From NCBI GenBank assembly GCA_030672485.1, contig DAOVGH010000006.1, positions 1 through 11,064 on the forward strand: a stretch of 11,064 nucleotides of DNA, written 5' to 3'. Source of the DNA: Desulfobacterales bacterium. Lineage in GTDB: Bacteria; Desulfobacterota; DSM-4660; Desulfatiglandales; B25-G16. Every line of letters begins with the position of its first letter. The stretch's first letter is position 1. The position numbers were made by a program, and so were the translations under genes. This document shows positions 6,639-11,064 of this stretch, one piece after another. The notes beneath the pieces are model-generated. The model had not been told where the DNA came from. It did not search any database and worked only from the letters and a program-made list of their open reading frames with translations.

Positions 6639-7525
6639 CTCAAAAAAAATGGGCTATCCAGGAAATCCTGAATGTTACTGCCGAGTTCTTTAGACATAAA
6701 GGGATAGAGAGCCCTCGCCTTTGTGCCGAGGTGCTGCTGGCCCATGAGCTAAAGGAAAGCAGAGTTGAACTTTACCTAGCATTCGATCAGCCATTAACTA
6801 GTGATGAAATAGCTGGCTATCGCTCACTTATCAAAAGACGCTTAAAAAGAGAACCTCTCCAATATATTACTGGGCATCAGGAGTTTTGGTCCCTTGACCT
6901 CTTCATTAGCCCGGCGGTATTAATTCCAAGATCAGAGACGGAACTTCTCGTTGAAAAGGCAATTAAGCTGAGGCAGGGGAATTTCTTGCCAAATAACAGT
7001 AAACCAAGAATATTAGATTTGGGTACAGGATCTGGGGCGATAGCCATATGCTTGGCAAAAGAGATTGAAACTGCTGCCATATGTGCAAGCGACATTTCCT
7101 TTGAGGCTCTGGCTGTGGCCAGAACAAACGCTAAACACCATAACCTTGATAGGAGAATAAGGTTTTGCCAAGGTGACCTTTGGCAACCCTTCTCAAATTC
7201 TCCTGGTCCCTTTGATATGATCATCTCCAATCCGCCTTACATTCCTGCTGAGGCATTCAAGGCCCTGCCACCAGAGGTACGTTACTATGAGCCTAGAATT
7301 GCCCTTGATGGACGTGAAAATGGCATGTACTTTATAAGAGAAATAATTGAAGGTGGTGGAGCCTATCTAAAGCCTGGGGGATGGCTTCTGATAGAGATGG
7401 ATCCGGATCAGACGGAAAGGGCGTTATGCCTTATAGACTCAACGCAATCCTTTGGCTACAAAGAACGCCTCATGGACTACCAGAAGAAATACCGATTGGT
7501 AAAGGCTCAAAAAAGGAATGGATAA
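6635..7525 (+). CDS. prmC: Release factor glutamine N5-methyltransferase PrmC (HemK)
   Basis: 296-residue SAM-dependent methyltransferase that N5-methylates the glutamine of the GGQ motif of RF1 and RF2. The N-terminal helical substrate-binding domain spans about residues 1-85 and ends with REPLQYITGHQEFW, characteristic of PrmC. SAM-binding motif I is ILDLGTGSGAIA (D128 to A137). The acidic residue after strand 2 is in CASDIS (D153), and the catalytic NPPY is N199-Y202 in DMIISNPPYIP. The ATG overlaps the prfA stop (ATGA, 6635-6638), the usual arrangement for translational coupling of the enzyme with its substrate. The 3' end overlaps murA by 8 nt. The first residues of the next frame confirm that both genes are read in full. 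Confidence 0.97.
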   Translation: MTQKKWAIQEILNVTAEFFRHKGIESPRLCAEVLLAHELKESRVELYLAFDQPLTSDEIAGYRSLIKRRLKREPLQYITGHQEFWSLDLFISPAVLIPRSETELLVEKAIKLRQGNFLPNNSKPRILDLGTGSGAIAICLAKEIETAAICASDISFEALAVARTNAKHHNLDRRIRFCQGDLWQPFSNSPGPFDMIISNPPYIPAEAFKALPPEVRYYEPRIALDGRENGMYFIREIIEGGGAYLKPGGWLLIEMDPDQTERALCLIDSTQSFGYKERLMDYQKKYRLVKAQKRNG

Positions 7526-8771
7526 AATCATTATCGAAGGAGGGGTTCCACTTGAGGGAGAGGTAACCATCAGTGGGGCCAAGAATGCCGCCTTACCTGT
7601 CCTGTCAGCCTGCCTCCTAACGGGTGGCTGGCATACCTTGGATAATATCCCTAACGTAAAGGATGTCCGGACCATAGAAGAGATCTTGTCCAATCTGGGG
7701 GTTGTCCTCGAGGAAAATGGTCAAACCCTCAAGGTAAATTCAGATAACCTTAATAGTTACAGTGCACCTTACAAATTAGTTAAGACAATGCGGGCCTCCA
7801 TACTTGTTTTAGGCCCTCTTTTGTCCCGATTAGGAAAGGCTAGAATATCGCTTCCCGGAGGCTGTGCTATAGGTGCTAGGCCAATCGATTTGCATCTAAA
7901 GGGCCTGTCTTCAATGGGGGTGGACATAAACCTAGAACATGGAGATGTGGTGGCCAGTACTGATAAACTTCGGGGAGCCAACATATTTTTCGATATATCC
8001 ACAGTTACCGGAACCGAAAACTTGATGATGGCTGCTGTTAAAGCGGAAGGTAAAACCACCTTACACAATGCTGCTGAAGAGCCAGAGGTTGTTGATCTTG
8101 CTCGTATGCTAAGCCAGATGGGAGCAAGGATCCAAGGGGCAGGTACCGATACCATAACCATTATAGGGGTGAAGGAATTGTATCCTGTTAGGTATGCCAT
8201 TATACCTGACCGGATCGAGGCTGGAACATTTCTGACCGCTGCAGCCATAACAAAAGGAAAAGTAAACATAAAGGGGTGCAATGTGGACCACATGGAAGCA
8301 GTCATTGAAAAGCTCCTTGACAGCGGTATGGAAATAGAAAAACGAGGAGAAGGTCTTGTTGCTATAGGCCATGATAAAATCAAAGGTGTGGATACAAAGA
8401 CCATGCCATTCCCTGGTTTTCCTACGGATATGCAGGCACAATTTACGGCACTGATGTGTATTGCTAATGGATGGAGTATGATTAGGGAGACGGTATTTGA
8501 AAATAGATTCATGTACGTTGGTGAATTAAAAAGGATGGGGGCTGATATTGAGATCAATGGAAGCCAGGCTCTCGTGAAGGGCAAGAGAAATCTATCCGGA
8601 GCCCAGGTTATGGCCACTGATTTGAGGGCAAGTGCCTCCCTTGTCCTAGCTGGTCTGGCAGCGAAAGGTCAGACAGAGATCTCAAGAGTATATCATCTTG
8701 ATAGGGGTTATCAGGACCTCGATTTGAAGTTATCTCTCCTTGGTTCCAAGATTTGGCGTGAAAAGTATTAG
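7518..8771 (+). CDS. murA: UDP-N-acetylglucosamine 1-carboxyvinyltransferase MurA
   Basis: 417-residue cytoplasmic enzyme that transfers enolpyruvate from PEP to UDP-GlcNAc, the first committed step of peptidoglycan synthesis and the target of fosfomycin. It starts MDKIIIEGG and continues with SGAKNAALP carrying K22 and N23 of the active site. The active-site loop LPGGCAIGARPIDLH has C116, equivalent to E. coli Cys115, so the fosfomycin-alkylated cysteine is present rather than the Asp found in naturally resistant homologues. D304 in FPTDMQAQ, R370 in TDLRASASL and R396 in DRGYQDLD match the remaining catalytic and binding residues. The length matches E. coli (419). The start overlaps the end of prmC by 8 nt (7518-7525); AGGA directly abuts the ATG and a weaker AAAGG lies 12 nt upstream, so coupling to prmC translation is likely. 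Confidence 0.97.
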   Translation: MDKIIIEGGVPLEGEVTISGAKNAALPVLSACLLTGGWHTLDNIPNVKDVRTIEEILSNLGVVLEENGQTLKVNSDNLNSYSAPYKLVKTMRASILVLGPLLSRLGKARISLPGGCAIGARPIDLHLKGLSSMGVDINLEHGDVVASTDKLRGANIFFDISTVTGTENLMMAAVKAEGKTTLHNAAEEPEVVDLARMLSQMGARIQGAGTDTITIIGVKELYPVRYAIIPDRIEAGTFLTAAAITKGKVNIKGCNVDHMEAVIEKLLDSGMEIEKRGEGLVAIGHDKIKGVDTKTMPFPGFPTDMQAQFTALMCIANGWSMIRETVFENRFMYVGELKRMGADIEINGSQALVKGKRNLSGAQVMATDLRASASLVLAGLAAKGQTEISRVYHLDRGYQDLDLKLSLLGSKIWREKY

Positions 8772-8791
8772 ACTTTGTCAAGAAACTGCTT

Positions 8792-11002
8792 ATGTTCTCT
8801 CGCCCCCTTGTTCCCGCACTATGCGCAACGATCATCGGCATCTTGATTGGCCATAACATCCTGACCAACATTGCCCCACCTGTGATTTTGCTGCCCCTGG
8901 CCATTTTATTGTGTCTGGGAATAACCTTCTTCATCCCTTTCAAAGCCCGCCCTTTTTCCTTAATGGCCATATTCATCTTGATAGGAGTCAATTCCCAAGT
9001 AAACAAGCCCACTCTATCAGGGTTGCATCAAATAATAGATGGGAATGAGAGAGTGGTTATAGAGGGAACCATCTGTAGCCCTCCCAGGGCAAGAGTCAAT
9101 GTGGCAACCTTCCCCGTTCGCGCGGAAAAGATCTTTTTGGCCAAAGAGGCCAAAGCAGTTAAGGTCAACCTCCTCGTAAGAATATATGGATACAGGGGTG
9201 GCCTAAAACCAGGCGAACGAATCCGGTTTCCTGCTCGGCTAAAGGAATTCAAAAACTTTAACAACCCAGGGGGCTTTGATTACCGATCCTATATGAAGAG
9301 GCGGGGACTCTCCTTTATGGGCATAGTTTCCGATGGACAATATGTTGTTCCAATGGCAGAGGGAGATCTTGGTCTTGTCAACAAAACATTGGAGAAGGTC
9401 AGAGGCCCTTTAAGAGAATTTTTTAGTGAAAGCCTCTCTCATGCGGTGAGTCCTATATATACCGCCCTTATTCTTGGAGAAAGGCAAGGCCTTACATCTA
9501 AGCTAAGAGAGCCATTCGATAGGTCAGGTGTAGCTCATATAATGGCTGTTTCAGGTCTCCACCTTGGTTTGGTAGCCTGGCTCTTTTTTATATCCCTCAG
9601 GTGGCTACTATCCGTCTCCTATCGTTTAACCCTTATGGTAGATATACGAAAACTTGCAGCAATCATAACAACTGTGCCAGTGATAGGGTATGGCCTTATT
9701 ACCGGATTTCATCTCTCTTCACAGAGGGCTGTGGTTATGATTCTGGTATTTTTATGGTCCATTATTATAGGCAGGGAAAAAGATGTCTGGTCCAGCCTTT
9801 CTTTAGCCGCCCTCATAATACTTACACTTAATGGTGATTCCCTCTTTACCACTTCTTTTCAGCTATCCTTTATAGCAGTAGCTGGCATTCTATGGCTCAC
9901 ACCTTTGATCCTTTCTCGAATATCAAAATTTAAGGTAGACACGGAGTCTTTTCAAAGAGGCCACCTAATAAATCCAATTTTGACATATACCGTTGGCATG
10001 ATTGCCGTGACAACTACAGCTACGGTGATGACAATCCCGTTGATTGCCTACTATTTCCATCGCTTTTCCGTGGTAGCGCTTCCTGCGAACCTGACAGTGG
10101 TTCCCATAATAGGGTTGTGGGTTATCCCCCTTGGATTACTTTCCTCCATTATGCTTTTCTTTTCTTCTACTCTGGCAGGATTCCTGCTTTCCTTGGGTGG
10201 ATTTGGTCTCAATCTGGCCATCTCGATAGTTCAATTCTGGTCAGATATTCCCTGGAGCTCAATCTGGGTTGTTAGACCCAACTTGTTTGAAATCTTTTTA
10301 CTATATGGACTTCTTTTCCTAAGTGTTAATTTCACATGTTCAAGAGTATACCGGTTATTCTTAATACTCTTTTTGGCCATGCTCTGTATAGATATTGGAT
10401 ACTGGGTCTACCAAACCCAATTTAATAAAAATCTAAGAGTAACAATTTTGGATGCAGGGAGAGCGAATTTATCCTTAATACAGTTTCCGGGCAAAGAGAG
10501 GATGCTGATTGCAGGCAATGCATTTGGCCATAGAGGTTTTAACCTGGCCCGGATGGTTGTTGCCCCATATCTCTGGCAAGAAAAAATCAAGCGGGTTGAC
10601 TATCTTTTCCTGATGGATGCCCATGTTCAACACACAGACAAGCTTCGATTCATGATCAACAACTTTAATCCCAGAGAAGTGTTTTCTGATCTTTCCATAG
10701 AAAGGATGATTGGAGGGGTTAGGATTGCAGGGGTTAATACAGAAGGGGTTACCATAACCTATCGAGGCTGGTCTCTCCTCTTTTATGATCAGAAGATAAA
10801 GATTGAAAAGGAAAACCCGGAAAGGGGAAAAGAATGGCCAAAATACCTCATTATCACTAAAAGAAAGATGAAACGGCCCCCTCCCTTTCCTGTTTTCAGT
10901 ATATATCAAACCGGTGCACTAACAATCACCATAGACCCAGGAGGGAATATGAAAATGAAGGGCTTTCTAAAAAAGAAACTGGATGTGAATGGGTATCAAT
11001 AA
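8792..11002 (+). CDS. comEC: ComEC/Rec2-family DNA uptake channel with degenerate metallo-beta-lactamase domain
   Basis: 736-residue polytopic inner-membrane protein of the ComEC/Rec2 family, which moves single-stranded DNA into the cytoplasm during transformation. Three hydrophobic segments at residues 1-68 are followed by a DUF4131/OB-like region to about 190. The Competence membrane domain (about 220-545) has the hallmark LILGERQGL and HIMAVSGLHLG (S254-H257). The C-terminal metallo-beta-lactamase-like domain (548-736) keeps the family framework (LRVTILDAG, LIQFPG, VVAPYLWQEKIKRVDYL). Its metal motif HxHxDH is altered to D609-x-H611-x-Q613-H614. The usual GQGD is G-R-A-N (556-559), and the LLTGD strand cannot be found. 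The domain is also short (about 190 residues), so it is probably not a metal-dependent nuclease. The start is ATG 8792, the first in a frame closed by TGA at 8759; the Shine-Dalgarno is weak. It lies 20 nt after murA, probably co-transcribed. Confidence 0.92.
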   Translation: MFSRPLVPALCATIIGILIGHNILTNIAPPVILLPLAILLCLGITFFIPFKARPFSLMAIFILIGVNSQVNKPTLSGLHQIIDGNERVVIEGTICSPPRARVNVATFPVRAEKIFLAKEAKAVKVNLLVRIYGYRGGLKPGERIRFPARLKEFKNFNNPGGFDYRSYMKRRGLSFMGIVSDGQYVVPMAEGDLGLVNKTLEKVRGPLREFFSESLSHAVSPIYTALILGERQGLTSKLREPFDRSGVAHIMAVSGLHLGLVAWLFFISLRWLLSVSYRLTLMVDIRKLAAIITTVPVIGYGLITGFHLSSQRAVVMILVFLWSIIIGREKDVWSSLSLAALIILTLNGDSLFTTSFQLSFIAVAGILWLTPLILSRISKFKVDTESFQRGHLINPILTYTVGMIAVTTTATVMTIPLIAYYFHRFSVVALPANLTVVPIIGLWVIPLGLLSSIMLFFSSTLAGFLLSLGGFGLNLAISIVQFWSDIPWSSIWVVRPNLFEIFLLYGLLFLSVNFTCSRVYRLFLILFLAMLCIDIGYWVYQTQFNKNLRVTILDAGRANLSLIQFPGKERMLIAGNAFGHRGFNLARMVVAPYLWQEKIKRVDYLFLMDAHVQHTDKLRFMINNFNPREVFSDLSIERMIGGVRIAGVNTEGVTITYRGWSLLFYDQKIKIEKENPERGKEWPKYLIITKRKMKRPPPFPVFSIYQTGALTITIDPGGNMKMKGFLKKKLDVNGYQ

Positions 11003-11030
11003 TTAACTATTATTAATATTTAGGGTTAAA

Positions 11031-11064
11031 ATGATAACCATACTAGAGGGAGTCCTTGCTCGGA
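11031..11064 (+). CDS. Start of an unidentified gene, cut by window edge
   Basis: An ATG at 11031 opens a frame reading MITILEGVLAR up to the window end, 28 nt after comEC. A modest AGGG lies 5-8 nt upstream (11022-11025). The pattern M-I-x-x-L-x-G-x-L resembles the N-terminus of the Holliday-junction protein RuvA. LEGVLAR also resembles the start of RecD2-type helicases (LEGxxxRITY). Eleven residues cannot decide between these or exclude chance. Confidence 0.35.
   Translation, partial: MITILEGVLAR

Noticed and set aside
7769..8617. Long minus-strand open frame (282 codons) opposite murA
   Set aside because: murA is complete with all catalytic residues on the + strand. The antisense translation has no recognisable domain, so it is a codon-bias shadow.
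10475..10909. Minus-strand frame of 144 codons opposite the degenerate ComEC domain
   Set aside because: I considered it as an overlapping gene that might explain the altered residues. It has no recognisable motifs, and the + frame keeps family-specific sequence on both sides.
1..11064. tRNA or rRNA genes, CRISPR arrays, insertion sequences, defence or toxin-antitoxin genes
   Set aside because: None was seen on either strand. Genes fill nearly the whole window and the spacers show only the short structures listed.

Overview
This window is a compact, almost fully coding, one-direction (+ strand) block of bacterial housekeeping genes. It carries a membrane pyrophosphatase (5' end cut off by the window edge), a CarD-type transcription regulator, an RluD-like 23S rRNA pseudouridine synthase, transcription terminator Rho, ribosomal protein L31, release factor 1, its methyltransferase PrmC, the peptidoglycan enzyme MurA and the DNA-uptake channel ComEC. 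The first codons of a further gene sit at the right edge. Gene content and order (carD, rluD-like, rho-rpmE-prfA-prmC-murA, a cation-pumping pyrophosphatase) suggest an anaerobic, Gram-negative, deltaproteobacterial-type organism (Desulfobacterota sensu lato). That placement is an inference from memory of typical neighbourhoods. The base composition looks moderately AT-rich by eye; I did not compute it.

Layout: 1-2019 hppA (partial), then a 92-nt spacer; 2112-3616 carD and the rluD-like gene, 20 nt apart and probably co-transcribed. The 291-nt spacer 3617-3907 holds a good sigma70-type promoter, two small hairpins and short leader reading frames ahead of rho (3908-5155). The 158-nt spacer 5156-5313 is full of inverted repeats, including a GC-rich palindrome. 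Then rpmE (5314), prfA (5562), prmC (6635) and murA (7518) are packed with gaps of at most 14 nt or with overlaps, followed 20 nt later by comEC (8792-11002). A new frame opens at 11031.

How the genes relate: rpmE, prfA and prmC all serve translation, and PrmC methylates the GGQ glutamine of the RF1 encoded immediately upstream. Rho and CarD act on RNA polymerase output, at termination and initiation respectively. MurA commits UDP-GlcNAc to the cell wall. HppA couples pyrophosphate hydrolysis to ion export; the visible residues indicate a K+-dependent enzyme with the Na+-pump-type glutamate position.

I see no phage, insertion sequence, CRISPR, toxin or defence gene, and no clearly new system. 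The points most worth a second look are the degenerate metallo-beta-lactamase domain of ComEC (motif D-x-H-x-Q-H instead of H-x-H-x-D-H), the structured rho leader with short ORFs, and the palindrome-rich rho-rpmE spacer.
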